Source of the DNA: Streptosporangium nondiastaticum
GTDB lineage: Bacteria; Actinomycetota; Actinomycetes; Streptomycetales; Streptomycetaceae
Assembly: GCF_003011965.1 (NCBI RefSeq)
Contig: NZ_PXWG01000016.1
Coordinates: 25,420 to 89,419 of the forward strand
Length of the DNA: 64,000 nt
Direction of reading: 5' to 3'
Translations under genes and position numbers: made by a program
Notes under the pieces: model-generated
Seen by the model: the letters and a program-made list of their open reading frames with translations, nothing else
Database searches by the model: none
Told to the model about the DNA's origin: nothing
In this document: positions 1 through 7,653 of the stretch, one piece after another
Layout of the letters: every line of letters begins with the position of its first letter
Position numbering within the stretch: position 1 is the first letter of the stretch

Positions 1-1
1 T

Positions 2-40
2 GACCGGGTCTCCCGCGGCCTGGGCGTCACCGGGCAGTGA
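2..40 (+). CDS. C-terminal end of an upstream gene (partial)
   Basis: The frame reads DRVSRGLGVTGQ and then TGA. Every sense codon ends in G or C, as in the neighbouring genes, so this is probably the tail of a real gene that begins outside the window. It stops 28 bases before the next start. The family cannot be told from twelve residues. Confidence 0.45.
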   Translation, partial: DRVSRGLGVTGQ

Positions 41-68
41 CCACCGACAGCGGCACGAGGAGCACACC

Positions 69-854
69 ATGAGTTCGGCCGAGACCGTCACCCTGCGGCG
101 TCTCGCCTGGGCCGGCGTCGAAGTGGCCTCCGGAGACGACCGGATCGTCATCGACGCCCTCAAGAACCCCGCGGACCTCGCGGGGTTCCAGGGCATGCCC
201 CGGCGGCCCCTCCCCAGCATCGAGGCGTCCCCGGGCGTACGGACCCACGCCTTCGTCACCCACCTCCACCCCGACCACTGCGACCGGCTGCTGCTCGCGG
301 AGTACGCCGCCACCGAGGGCTGCACCGTGGGCTGCCACACCCCGATCGTGGATGTCCTCGGCGGGATGGGGATCACCGCCGTCGCGCAGGACATGGGGGA
401 GCGGCGGAAGATCGGGCCGTTCACCACCATCCCCGTGCCCTCCCACGACTGGCGCGGCGACGACCAGGTCGCGTGGATCGTGGAGGCGCCCGGGCTGCGC
501 GTCATCCACTTCGGCGACACCATCTGGCACGGCAAGTGGTGGGAGATCGCGCGCGAATACGGGCCCTTCGACGTGGCGTTCCTGCCCATCGCCGGGGTGA
601 TGGCCCGCCGCGAGGGCATCACGCCCACCAACCAGCCCGCCACGCTCACCCCGGAGCAGGCCGTCGAGGCGGCGGTCGTGCTGGGGGCGTCGACCGCCTG
701 CGCGATCCACTACGACCTCTTCAACAACCCGCCCTACTACACCGAACAGCACGACGTGCGCGGGCGATTCCTGCGGGCCGCCGAGGCCCGGGGCATCAAC
801 GGCATCGCCCCCGGCGACGGGAAGCCCGTGCCGTTCGCGGCCGCCGCTGCCTGA
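69..854 (+). CDS. MBL-fold metallo-hydrolase
   Basis: A 261-aa cytosolic protein of the metallo-beta-lactamase superfamily. The metal-binding signature HLHPDH lies at residues 65-70, and a later HFGDT block near residue 155 supplies the usual bridging Asp. Members are hydrolases acting on lactone, phosphodiester or similar bonds; the substrate here is unknown. The ATG has a good ribosome-binding site (GAGGAG) eight bases upstream. The stop codon lies in a 20-bp tandem duplication. The gene is followed 41 bases later by an MFS exporter on the same strand, so the two may be co-transcribed. Family assignment is firm, function is not. Confidence 0.85.
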   Translation: MSSAETVTLRRLAWAGVEVASGDDRIVIDALKNPADLAGFQGMPRRPLPSIEASPGVRTHAFVTHLHPDHCDRLLLAEYAATEGCTVGCHTPIVDVLGGMGITAVAQDMGERRKIGPFTTIPVPSHDWRGDDQVAWIVEAPGLRVIHFGDTIWHGKWWEIAREYGPFDVAFLPIAGVMARREGITPTNQPATLTPEQAVEAAVVLGASTACAIHYDLFNNPPYYTEQHDVRGRFLRAAEARGINGIAPGDGKPVPFAAAAA

Positions 855-876
855 CCGCGGCCGCCGCTGCCCGACC
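837..876 (+). repeat. 20-bp tandem duplication across the stop codon
   Basis: Bases 837-856 are repeated at 857-876 with one difference. The TGA stop of the hydrolase (852-854) reads CGA in the second copy. Similar duplications occur at the stop codons of other genes here (about 37884, 49095, 49136 and 55168). Confidence 0.8.
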
Positions 877-895
877 AGAACCGGAAGGATGGTTC

Positions 896-2149
896 GTGAC
901 CCCACCCCCTGAATCGGAGACCACGGTTTCACCGCCCCGCGGGACGGCGGCCGAGCCGGGGCCCGGTCCCGCCCGCAGCGCTCCGGGGAATCGCCGCCTG
1001 CTCTGGTACGCGCTGGCGGTGCTGCTGGTCGGGATCAACATGCGGCCCGCCATCGTTGCCGTCTCGCCGCTGCTGGACGAGATCCGGCACGTCACCGGCC
1101 TCTCCAACGGCGGCGCCGGCGCGCTGTCGACGCTGCCCCTGATCTGCTTCGGCATCTTCGCCCCGCTCGCGCCCCGGCTGGCCCGCCGCTGGGGCATGGA
1201 GCGGACCCTGGTCGCGGTGCTGGCGGTGCTGCTCGCCGGCAGCGCCGTGCGGCTCGTCCCGGAGCTGTTCCCGCTGTTCGCCGGGACGTTCCTGGTCGGC
1301 ACCGCGGTGGCGATCGCCAACGTGGTCATCACCGCACTGATCAAACGGGACTTCCCGCAGCAGGTCGGGCTGATGTCCGGCCTGCACACCACCATGCTCG
1401 TCGGCGGCGGCGCCGTCACGGCCGCGGCCACCGTGCCGCTGCGCGACGCGCTGTCGCTCACCTGGGCCGGCGGCCTGGCCGTCTGGGGCGTCCTCGCCCT
1501 CGCGGCACTGCTGGTCTGGGCACCGAAGCTGCGCCGGGACCGTGCGCAGCCCCCGGTGGCGGCACAGGCGGGCGGCTCGATCTGGCGGAGCCGCCTGGCC
1601 TGGGCGGTCGCCCTCTTCTACGCCTTCCAGTCGCTGCTCTACTACACCGCGACCACCTGGCTGCCGTCGTTCTACATCGACCACGGCTGGAGCGAGGGCG
1701 GCGCCGGCGTCCTGCTCGCGGTCTGCATGGGCTCCGCCATGGTCACCTCACTGCTGGTCCCGGTATGGGCGCAGCGGTCCCGGAAGCAGAGCTACCTGGC
1801 GGTCATCGGCACCGTACTGTGCATGGCCGCCTTCGCCGGCCTGATCGCGGCCCCGACCGGGGCGGCGGTGCTGTGGGCCGCCGTCCTGGGCCTCGGCCTG
1901 GGCGCGGTGCTCTCCCTGGGCATCGCCTACATGTCCATGTGCGCCCGCACCACTCACGACGCGGGCCTGCTGTCCGCGATGTCCCAGTGCGTGGGCTACC
2001 TGCTGGCGGCCCTGGGCCCCACGGCCTTCGGCGCCGCCCGCGACCTGACCGGCGCCTGGACCACGGGCCTGATCGCCCTGGTGATCCTGGCGATCCCGAT
2101 GGGCGTCACCGGCGCCCTGGCCGGCCGCGGCGGCCAGGTCACCCGCTAG
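896..2149 (+). CDS. CynX/NimT-type MFS transporter
   Basis: A 417-aa major facilitator superfamily protein with about twelve hydrophobic segments. The first segment carries the GINMRPAI pattern typical of the CynX/NimT (cyanate, 2-nitroimidazole) family, which act as small-molecule exporters or importers in the inner membrane. The open frame extends back to 473, but I place the start at GTG 896. It is preceded by GGAAGG, and the upstream part overlaps the previous gene and lacks protein-like character. The N-terminal 35 residues are a Pro/Gly-rich cytoplasmic tail. A perfect hairpin follows the stop by three bases. The substrate is unknown. Confidence 0.85.
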   Translation: MTPPPESETTVSPPRGTAAEPGPGPARSAPGNRRLLWYALAVLLVGINMRPAIVAVSPLLDEIRHVTGLSNGGAGALSTLPLICFGIFAPLAPRLARRWGMERTLVAVLAVLLAGSAVRLVPELFPLFAGTFLVGTAVAIANVVITALIKRDFPQQVGLMSGLHTTMLVGGGAVTAAATVPLRDALSLTWAGGLAVWGVLALAALLVWAPKLRRDRAQPPVAAQAGGSIWRSRLAWAVALFYAFQSLLYYTATTWLPSFYIDHGWSEGGAGVLLAVCMGSAMVTSLLVPVWAQRSRKQSYLAVIGTVLCMAAFAGLIAAPTGAAVLWAAVLGLGLGAVLSLGIAYMSMCARTTHDAGLLSAMSQCVGYLLAALGPTAFGAARDLTGAWTTGLIALVILAIPMGVTGALAGRGGQVTR

Positions 2150-2152
2150 GAA

Positions 2153-2182
2153 CGGCGGGGTGCGGCGCGCCGCACCCCGCCG
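2153..2182 (+). terminator. Rho-independent-type hairpin after the MFS gene
   Basis: Perfect 14-bp inverted repeat with a 2-base centre (CGGCGGGGTGCGGC and its complement), three bases past the stop codon. Its right arm runs into the corA-like remnant that begins at 2179, so this marks the left edge of the accessory region. Confidence 0.75.
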
Positions 2183-2262
2183 CTTGAAGATGAAGTACGG
2201 GCTCGTACACACCACGGCCATCAGCAGCATGGAGAACCGTAGATCGTGCCGACGAGGGTGGC
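2179..2262 (-). pseudogene. Degraded remnant of the corA 3' end (copy 1)
   Basis: The stretch resembles the 3' end of the intact corA gene at 22660. It begins with the same run encoding KRRDWL-like and FIFK residues, keeps the ACCGC-type and ATCAGCAG blocks, then jumps over about 50 bases to a CCGTAGATCGT block that in corA encodes the GTIYGM region. It has an internal deletion and several substitutions and cannot encode a protein. It is one of four corA 3' ends in the window. Confidence 0.75.
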
Positions 2263-2283
2263 CGTCCGGAGTGAGGGCGTGGA

Positions 2284-2682
2284 TCAGATCTTCTCGACGG
2301 CCACACGGATGTGAGGGGCAGTGAGCATGGCGATGTCCTCCACATCGGACGTCAGGATCGTCACCCGGCCTGGCTGAGCCAGGGCCGTGGCGCAAAGCAT
2401 CGCGTCGATGGCGTACTTGTGGCCGTGCAGCCCGGCCGTGCGGAGCAGGGTGGCGGCGGACTGGGCGACGGCCTGGGTGACCGGCTCGACCCGCAGCCGG
2501 GACAGCGTCCACTTCAGAGCGGCGTCGTTGATCCGGGGGTGGACCACCTCGACGAGAACCGCGGCCGAGGTGATCACGGGAAGGTCGGCGTCACGGGCGG
2601 CGGTGAGCCATTCGTGGACCTCGCGGTCGCGCTGCACGGCCTTGGCCAGGCCCTCGCTGTCCAGAATGAGCGCGCCACTCAC
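2284..2682 (-). CDS. PIN-domain toxin (VapC-like)
   Basis: A 132-aa PIN-domain protein. The four acidic residues expected of a metal-dependent PIN ribonuclease are present: D8 (LILDSEG), E45 (LVEVVHP), D93 (AIDAML) and D113 (LTSDVEDI). VapC-type toxins cleave RNA, often tRNA, and are held inactive by the cognate antitoxin. The start overlaps the stop of the upstream antitoxin gene by four bases, the usual antitoxin-first operon order. It sits at the left end of the accessory island. The RNA target cannot be inferred. Confidence 0.85.
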   Translation of the reverse strand: MSGALILDSEGLAKAVQRDREVHEWLTAARDADLPVITSAAVLVEVVHPRINDAALKWTLSRLRVEPVTQAVAQSAATLLRTAGLHGHKYAIDAMLCATALAQPGRVTILTSDVEDIAMLTAPHIRVAVEKI

Positions 2683-2963
2683 GCCGCTGCCCCGGCCCCG
2701 GAGGAGGGGCCGCCGGTGAGCTTGGCCCGCTTGGCAGCCACGGCCTCCGGGTCGGCGGGGCCGTGGGTCTTGTCGAAGTCGGCGATCAGCTCGTCCAGGT
2801 TGTCGCGCTCGATCTGCCGCTGGGCGGCCCTCTCCAGGTACGCGGACACGCCACGCTTGCCGACCCGCTCGCGGATCGCTTGCAGGGTGCCGGCGGTCAG
2901 GGAGACGGAGATGCCGCTGCTGGGACCGTCGCCGGGTGGGAAGTCGGTGTCGTCGTCAGCCAT
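2679..2963 (-). CDS. Ribbon-helix-helix antitoxin (VapB-like)
   Basis: A 94-aa protein. Residues about 17-60 (GISVSLTAGTL then helices through ERAAQRQIERD) look like a ribbon-helix-helix DNA-binding domain, and the acidic and Ala-rich C-terminal tail is a plausible toxin-binding segment. It precedes the PIN toxin gene with a 4-base overlap. There is no Shine-Dalgarno sequence. The ATG is only seven bases from a perfect palindrome whose right half contains a possible -10 (CATACT), so the transcript may be leaderless. A longer reading frame reaches 3047 but would run through that operator. Confidence 0.8.
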   Translation of the reverse strand: MADDDTDFPPGDGPSSGISVSLTAGTLQAIRERVGKRGVSAYLERAAQRQIERDNLDELIADFDKTHGPADPEAVAAKRAKLTGGPSSGAGAAA

Positions 2964-2970
2964 GACAGGA

Positions 2971-2993
2971 GTATGGCATTTTGAATGCCATAC
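2971..2993 (-). promoter_or_regulatory. Palindromic operator/promoter of the toxin-antitoxin operon
   Basis: A perfect 10-bp inverted repeat (GTATGGCATT, three bases, AATGCCATAC) lies seven bases before the antitoxin ATG. This is the position expected for the site at which the antitoxin or the complex represses its own operon. The -10-like CATACT sits in the proximal half. Confidence 0.75.
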
Positions 2994-3118
2994 GGTGAGC
3001 CTTGCCGACCGGAGGGCGTGCGGTAGGCACTGCCGGTGGTTACTCACTGTGATGTGAAGCGTCCTACTCCGCTGAGCGGGACCAGCTGCCCGGTGCGGCA
3101 GCGGAGCCCCGATACGGC

Positions 3119-3157
3119 GGCAGGGCCCGGACCGTGCGCCGCGGTCCGGGCCCTGCC
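3119..3157 (-). terminator. Hairpin terminator downstream of the DUF6243 gene
   Basis: Perfect 15-bp inverted repeat (GGCAGGGCCCGGACC and its complement) with a 9-base loop, 32 bases past the stop of the minus-strand gene at 3189. Confidence 0.75.
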
Positions 3158-3188
3158 TCGTGGGGTGCCGCCCTGCGGCGGCCGTGCG

Positions 3189-3404
3189 TCAGCTCTGTGC
3201 GGTGTCGTCGCTCGCCTGCCCGGCGGCCTCGGCTGCACGTGCCTTTTCGCGCATCTTGCGCACCAGCTCCGCCTTCTGGGCGGCGGCGTTCTGGCGGTCG
3301 AGGTTGCGGTGCGGACCGTTGTTCTGCCGCTCGGCGCGGGACAGCTTCTTGCGCTGGCCGCCGCCCTGGCCCACGGGGTTGTTGATGTTCTTGCTGTCGG
3401 TCAC
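3189..3404 (-). CDS. DUF6243 family small protein
   Basis: A 71-aa basic, hydrophilic protein starting with TDSKNINNPVGQGGG and containing KLSRAERQNNGPHRNLDRQ. I recognise this as the DUF6243 family of small Streptomyces proteins of unknown function. GTG 3404 is chosen as start because GGGAGA precedes it by four bases and the family begins with this Asn-rich segment. The predicted structure is mostly helical with many Lys, Arg and Glu residues. It stands alone between the toxin-antitoxin pair and an integrase remnant. Confidence 0.8.
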   Translation of the reverse strand: MTDSKNINNPVGQGGGQRKKLSRAERQNNGPHRNLDRQNAAAQKAELVRKMREKARAAEAAGQASDDTAQS

Positions 3405-3689
3405 GGGTTCTCCCGGTGGTGATGTGAAGTGATCTACGGATTCATCGGTGGGGGACGGGCGCGGCGACATCGGGGGACGTCAGCGGGGGCCCGTCACGCT
3501 CTCACTCGTAAATCGGCGTCTGGAAGAACATGACAAGGACGTTACCTGGTTCCGTCCGCCCCGCGCACCAAACTTTTCGCCGCCCCGACGCCGGCCGGAC
3601 CTTCGGCGAGCGCCCGGGGCCGCCTTCCCTCCAGGAATCTCGGCACTGCCCGCACCCGCTGATGGCCGCCGCACGCCCGGGACAGGCCC

Positions 3690-3759
3690 AGTCGTTCCCA
3701 TGCGGGAGAAGGGGAAGCGCTGGAAGGCGTCCCGCAAGGACGGCCTGGTCGCGGCCTGA
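3690..3759 (+). pseudogene. Tyrosine integrase remnant (copy 1)
   Basis: The frame reads VVPMREKGKRWKASRKDG and then LVAA and a stop. The first part matches the segment just before the HxLRHT active-site motif of Streptomyces phage-type integrases and is also found in the longer remnant at 10286. The whole HxLRH to Tyr catalytic part is missing, but the intergenic hairpin that follows the gene is retained. It is therefore an internally deleted integrase 3' end. Confidence 0.7.
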
Positions 3760-3760
3760 G

Positions 3761-3796
3761 GAACGGGTGGCACAGCGCATGCTGTGCCACCCGTTC
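3761..3796 (+). terminator. Hairpin after integrase remnant 1
   Basis: Perfect 16-bp inverted repeat (GAACGGGTGGCACAGC, four bases, complement) directly after the remnant stop. The same hairpin with small changes follows the second integrase remnant at 10700. Confidence 0.8.
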
Positions 3797-3821
3797 TCGT
3801 TGGCGCGTCGCGGCGCATGTG

Positions 3822-4508
3822 TCACGCCGCTCGACGCCACGGCAAGCGGGAGCCTCTGGTGGGCAGCGAGAGCAGTTCGTGCAAGGGCCTGCCCTTGTGG
3901 GCCCAGCGGTCCAGCCGGTCGCGGTCCACCCACCGCACACCGTAACGGTCGCCCCAAGCCATGGCGTCGCGAGTGAACGAGCCGTTGGTAACGACGACCG
4001 CGTGGTCCGCCCTGTGCGCGGGACCTGCCGTGCCTTTCACCTGGTACATCACTGATGAGCCGACCTTGCCGCCGACGCGGGTGTGTTTTGCCTGCACCAC
4101 GATCCGCCCGAGGGGTATTCGGACGCCGATCACGTCCGCGGCCTGGTCCCCGCCACGGCCCACCTTCCTGGCCGCCCAGCCGTCGCGGACGAGGAGGTCG
4201 CGCAGCGCGTGCTCGAACTGCTCGTCGTCCATCGCATCGAACTCCGCCAGGGTGATGCGCAGACGAGCCAGCCGTTCACTGTCCGCGCGATCCCGGCGGC
4301 GGCCCCGTATCCGGAGGCCGGCCACGGCGACGGCCGAGGCGAAGACGGTCAAGACCAGCAGCGGCCAGGCCGCAGCGGCCCTCGCGATCAGGTTCGATAC
4401 GGCCTGCGCCAGGGCGACCATGACCGCGAGGGCCACGGCTGCCGCACCCAGGGCGTCCCCGGTGCTGCGCGGTCGCCACTGGAGCCTTCGCCGCGATCGG
4501 GCTGTCAC
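3822..4508 (-). CDS. Membrane-anchored Mrr-like restriction endonuclease
   Basis: A 228-aa protein. Two hydrophobic segments at about residues 20-40 and 48-65 are followed by a PD-(D/E)XK nuclease domain of the Mrr type: EFDAMDDEQFEHAL opens the domain, then GDQAADVI (D125) and VVQAKH (Q139, K141) give the catalytic D...QxK. Mrr-like enzymes cut modified or foreign DNA. The membrane anchor would place it at the cell envelope. GTG 4508 is chosen because it overlaps the stop of the upstream small gene by four bases; the longer frame to 4805 would cover that gene. It lies between an integrase remnant and a corA remnant. The function as a defence nuclease is inferred from the fold and the setting. 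Confidence 0.8.
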   Translation of the reverse strand: MTARSRRRLQWRPRSTGDALGAAAVALAVMVALAQAVSNLIARAAAAWPLLVLTVFASAVAVAGLRIRGRRRDRADSERLARLRITLAEFDAMDDEQFEHALRDLLVRDGWAARKVGRGGDQAADVIGVRIPLGRIVVQAKHTRVGGKVGSSVMYQVKGTAGPAHRADHAVVVTNGSFTRDAMAWGDRYGVRWVDRDRLDRWAHKGRPLHELLSLPTRGSRLPWRRAA

Positions 4509-4717
4509 TGCCCGCCCGCCGACGCGGAGACGGCAGGCTTCGGGGCGGGCTGCTGCTCGGCGTCGCTGTCGCCGAACCCGAAGATCTGACCCCAGAGCCA
4601 TACCACCGCACACAAGCCGGCCACGGCCCAGACGCTCAGCCCCTTGGCGGACTTCGGCGTCGGCTTGCGGCGGAGGTGGCTTCGTACGCGCACGTATCCG
4701 TCCGGAACCTTCGGCAT
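4505..4717 (-). CDS. Small single-pass membrane protein
   Basis: A 70-aa protein with a basic N-terminus, one membrane segment at about residues 26-48 (SVWAVAGLCAVVWLWGQIF) and a Pro/Ala-rich tail. It has a good ribosome-binding site (GGGAGGGG) before ATG 4717, and its stop overlaps the start of the membrane nuclease gene by four bases, so the two are translationally coupled. I do not recognise the family. A role as a partner or inhibitor of the nuclease is possible but unsupported beyond coupling. Confidence 0.6.
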   Translation of the reverse strand: MPKVPDGYVRVRSHLRRKPTPKSAKGLSVWAVAGLCAVVWLWGQIFGFGDSDAEQQPAPKPAVSASAGGQ

Positions 4718-5037
4718 GCTGCATCCCCTCCCTATCGGTCCGCGCTGCGCAGACCTCCAGTTCGGTTGTAGCGGTGGCCACTGACAGAACCTGATGCCCC
4801 GTCATGATCGTGCGGGAGGCAAGAGTGCAAGTCGGCCATGCCTTCGCGAGTTTCTACCGACCCTCACGGTCCTCTGGCCTGCGCGGAGGCTTTCCGGCTG
4901 GGTGCCGTGCTACGGAATCGCAAGGCGTTCCGAATGGCCAGTTCTTGCGGAGTGCGGCGAGCAGCGCCTGCGCCGGGCGCCGCCTCTCAATGAGGTGGAG
5001 ACACTGAACCCCGGGTCGGCCCGCTGGCGTGCGTTCT
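4718..5037. other. Intergenic stretch, no gene seen
   Basis: About 320 bases upstream of the small membrane protein gene. Short frames on both strands lack codon bias and ribosome-binding sites. The left part presumably holds the promoter of the nuclease operon. The right end leads into the repeat that flanks a corA remnant. Confidence 0.5.
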
Positions 5038-5109
5038 CCCCAGGGGGCCGGGAGTCGTCCTCGGTTTCTTTCGCGCACTGAAGTTGATCAGGGGGTCGTG
5101 CCCTCGCTG
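5038..5109. repeat. Element-end repeat next to corA remnant (copy A)
   Basis: This 72-base stretch, beginning CCCCAGGGGGCCGGGAGTCG, is closely similar (about 80 percent by eye) to 11437-11509. Both copies directly abut a corA 3' remnant on the same side, so they look like the same end of two related integrated elements. Confidence 0.75.
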
Positions 5110-5294
5110 CTACAGCCAGTCGCGCCGCTTGAAGATGAAGTACAGGCTTGTGCACACCGCTGCCATCAGCAGGATCGCGAAGGGGTAGCCGAAGGCCCAG
5201 TGCAGCTCCGGCATGCGGTCGAAGTTCATGCCGTAGATCGTTCCCACCAGCGTGGGGGCAAACAGGATGGCCGCCCACGACGAGATCTTCTTGA
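5110..5294 (-). pseudogene. Truncated corA 3' end (copy 2)
   Basis: These 185 bases match the last 185 bases of the intact corA (22660-22844) with about four mismatches. They encode its last 61 residues, including the GMN signature and both membrane segments, up to the TAG stop. Upstream of 5294 the similarity ends abruptly within the KKISS codons. An open frame continues to 5391 through unrelated sequence, giving a 93-aa chimeric frame that is unlikely to be functional. The very high identity shows that the duplication is recent or is maintained by recombination. Confidence 0.85.
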
Positions 5295-5425
5295 AGTCGT
5301 CGCCCTTGGGGCGCTGACCTGCGGAGATCGAGTGGATAGGTGCCCTGACCTGCGGCGATCCGTCTTTCCGGCCCTTTCGTCGTGCTGCCACTTTGTGCGG
5401 CTGCCTCTCCCCAGCCAGGGTCGGC

Positions 5426-5692
5426 TCAGCCTATTCCCTCGCGTGCGGCCTTCAGGTCGTCCACGAAGAACACGTCTTGACGCCACTCCCCGGGCCATGC
5501 AGCGAGTACGAGATCTTTCGGTCCCGCCTGCGCCAGCAGGGCCCGCTTGTCAGTGATGCGGGTTGCTTGGGAGACGACCCCTTGGGCATCGATCCGGATC
5601 AGGGTCACGGTCTGTCCGCGCCAGGGGAACCCGGCTTCTACAGAGCTGGTGCGGCGGAGGCTCGAAGCGTTGAACTCGGCAAATCTCGGCAT
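5426..5692 (-). CDS. Small protein downstream of the HEPN-like gene
   Basis: An 88-aa protein starting MPRFAEFNASSLRR and containing RGQTVTLIRIDAQGV, DLVLAAWPGEWRQDVFFVDDL. It looks like a mixed alpha/beta soluble protein and I do not recognise the family. It lies 68 bases downstream of the 630-aa gene on the same strand, so it is probably in the same operon. The open frame extends to 5815 but would overlap that gene; ATG 5692 avoids this. No strong ribosome-binding site precedes it. A small partner or antitoxin for the HEPN-like protein is one possibility, offered only from position. Confidence 0.55.
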   Translation of the reverse strand: MPRFAEFNASSLRRTSSVEAGFPWRGQTVTLIRIDAQGVVSQATRITDKRALLAQAGPKDLVLAAWPGEWRQDVFFVDDLKAAREGIG

Positions 5693-5760
5693 GATGTGCA
5701 GCTTACTGTTGCCGTTGAGGGGGTACGGGTTTTTGCGTACACCAGTGCGCGGCTCGCAGC

Positions 5761-7653
5761 TCATGCAGCAGGCCAGACATCGAACGTCTCGCTCGCGGGA
5801 ATGCCTGAGAGCCATCGCGCGGCCCAGGTGTCGGCGCTGTCTCGTCTCTTGGCGTGCGCTGTTGCCTGGGACTCGCCTTCGAGCAGCGCACTGAGGCTGT
5901 CCATGAGGCCGGTGCCCGCCAGGAAATGGGCGAGCGGTGCGACCGACGCAGCCGCCTCAAGTGTGACGGGGCCGCCATGCGCGAGTGAATTACGTACAGA
6001 TCTCAAGCGATTGAGGGCACGTGACCAGCGGTCATTGCACGCCTCGTACCAAGCGTGCATGCCTTCACCTCCCGCTACTCGCCTCGCCAGGCTCTCCGCA
6101 CGCCGGCGCTGCTTGCTGTGTGTGGGGTAGACCAGCACAAGGTCTGGCAACCTGGAGATGACCTTGTGTATGTCGGTGCGGAAACCCATACCCTCGTACT
6201 GCACCATCTCCCTGCGCAGCGCCTCGGCGGCCTGGCCGACGTCCGGCGTGAAGTGCCCCAGGTCATCGCGGGCGTGCCAGGCCACACGCATCAGTGCGTG
6301 GGCGATCTGATGCTGGATCCAGGCGTTCTTATGGAAGTTGTCCAAGTAGACGTACCACTCCTGGCCCGAGACCCTGCTGGCGAGCAGTTCGAGGATCCTC
6401 ACGTCCAGGACGACCGCCGGCAGGGAAGGCTGTGCGCTGGAGGCTTTCCACCAGCCGACCGCGTCGATGACATCGGACAGGTCCGAGCTTGCTCCGGGGA
6501 GATGCGGAGCAACACGAGGGGCCATACGGTTCAAGCGCTTTGCCGTGGCATCCATTTGGAGGTGTGGTGTCGCAAAGTCTTCCTCGGTCAGGCGGAATGC
6601 CTCGTTGGAAGTGCAGATGCCGTTGACAGCATGAATGTACCCCTCGTACATCTCCCAGCCGCGGAAGTCCTCCGGGAATGTCGCGGCTAGGACCATGGAC
6701 CGTGCCTGTAGACGAGAGACGGCTGGAGCGTCTGCGGCTGCTACGACGCCGAGATCGACGCGTACGAGGACTACGTGAGGTCCCTCCGGAAGCCAGTCCG
6801 TGGGGAAGAAGGACTCGGCTCCGGTCACCTCGTGCGGCAGTTGGTCTCGGTGAGGGCCATCCCCGGTCGCATTGCCATGAAACCAGTCCCGGTCATACAG
6901 GGTGATAGATCCGAACGTCTGCACCATGCCCGCGATCCGCGCCTTCGCGAAGGCGTGCCACACTACGTGATGGGCCCGACGCGGAGGAATTGTCAGCAGT
7001 CGCACAGAGAGGTCGAGCCGGGCCTCTTCGGACAGGCCGGCTGATGCCTTGGCATCCTGACGCGGCAGCGTGCTCAGGTCCGCGATGTCCCCCAGACTGA
7101 GGTGAGCTACCCGCACGTCTATCGGCCGGTCGAGTAGGACCCCGGTGATGGAGCGCATCACTTCTGCGGATCCTCGCTGAGAACGCTTCAGGAGGGCGAG
7201 GAGCAAGCCAGTACGCATGCGGATGACCTCGTAGTCCTGGCCGCCTCTGACAGCGGATACGACGTCCCGCCAAGCGCGGATCAACTGGCCGTCTGAGCAG
7301 GCTTCCCGGGCGAGGGAGAGTAGCAGCTGACTCGCCCGTGCCACGTGCTCTTCGGCCCCTGCCGCAGGCAGGCCCTCCATTGCGGAACGGAAAGTGTCCA
7401 CCTGGACGGTCAGCCCCTGTCTGTACTCCGGTCCCAGACGGCTGACGCCGTCGTCGAAGTCGTTCATGGCGGCCTGCCAGTAGAACCGGTGCCGCCTTTC
7501 GAAGTCGCGCGAGTCGTCAAGCCAAGACCGGAGCTGGTCCAGCGTCGCGGGGAACGTCAGGTCCACCTCTTCCTTCTCATACCAACGGTCGCGGAGGGCC
7601 TCCGCCAGCTCGAAGCTCCACGATGGGTCGACTACGACATCCCCGAAGAACAT
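5761..7653 (-). CDS. Large protein with a C-terminal HEPN-type RNxxxH motif
   Basis: A 630-aa soluble protein that I cannot assign to a named family. The sequence near residue 554 reads RSVRNSLAHGG, matching the RNxxxH active-site motif of HEPN ribonucleases in a helical context, as in many anti-phage and toxin proteins. The rest is alpha/beta with no visible membrane segments or nucleotide-binding loop. An in-frame TAA eight codons upstream fixes the start near ATG 7653. The GC content is clearly lower than in the flanking chromosome, which suggests transfer. The HEPN call rests on one motif and its context, so it is a hypothesis. Confidence 0.75.
   Translation of the reverse strand: MFFGDVVVDPSWSFELAEALRDRWYEKEEVDLTFPATLDQLRSWLDDSRDFERRHRFYWQAAMNDFDDGVSRLGPEYRQGLTVQVDTFRSAMEGLPAAGAEEHVARASQLLLSLAREACSDGQLIRAWRDVVSAVRGGQDYEVIRMRTGLLLALLKRSQRGSAEVMRSITGVLLDRPIDVRVAHLSLGDIADLSTLPRQDAKASAGLSEEARLDLSVRLLTIPPRRAHHVVWHAFAKARIAGMVQTFGSITLYDRDWFHGNATGDGPHRDQLPHEVTGAESFFPTDWLPEGPHVVLVRVDLGVVAAADAPAVSRLQARSMVLAATFPEDFRGWEMYEGYIHAVNGICTSNEAFRLTEEDFATPHLQMDATAKRLNRMAPRVAPHLPGASSDLSDVIDAVGWWKASSAQPSLPAVVLDVRILELLASRVSGQEWYVYLDNFHKNAWIQHQIAHALMRVAWHARDDLGHFTPDVGQAAEALRREMVQYEGMGFRTDIHKVISRLPDLVLVYPTHSKQRRRAESLARRVAGGEGMHAWYEACNDRWSRALNRLRSVRNSLAHGGPVTLEAAASVAPLAHFLAGTGLMDSLSALLEGESQATAHAKRRDSADTWAARWLSGIPASETFDVWPAA

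Noticed and set aside
3480..3690. Short frames between the DUF6243 gene and integrase remnant 1
   Set aside because: They overlap on both strands without codon bias; this stretch more likely holds the DUF6243 promoter and decayed element DNA.
5110..5391. A 93-aa open frame that looks like a small CorA protein
   Set aside because: Only the last 61 codons are CorA; the N-terminal part is unrelated and lacks a ribosome-binding site. Treated as a remnant.
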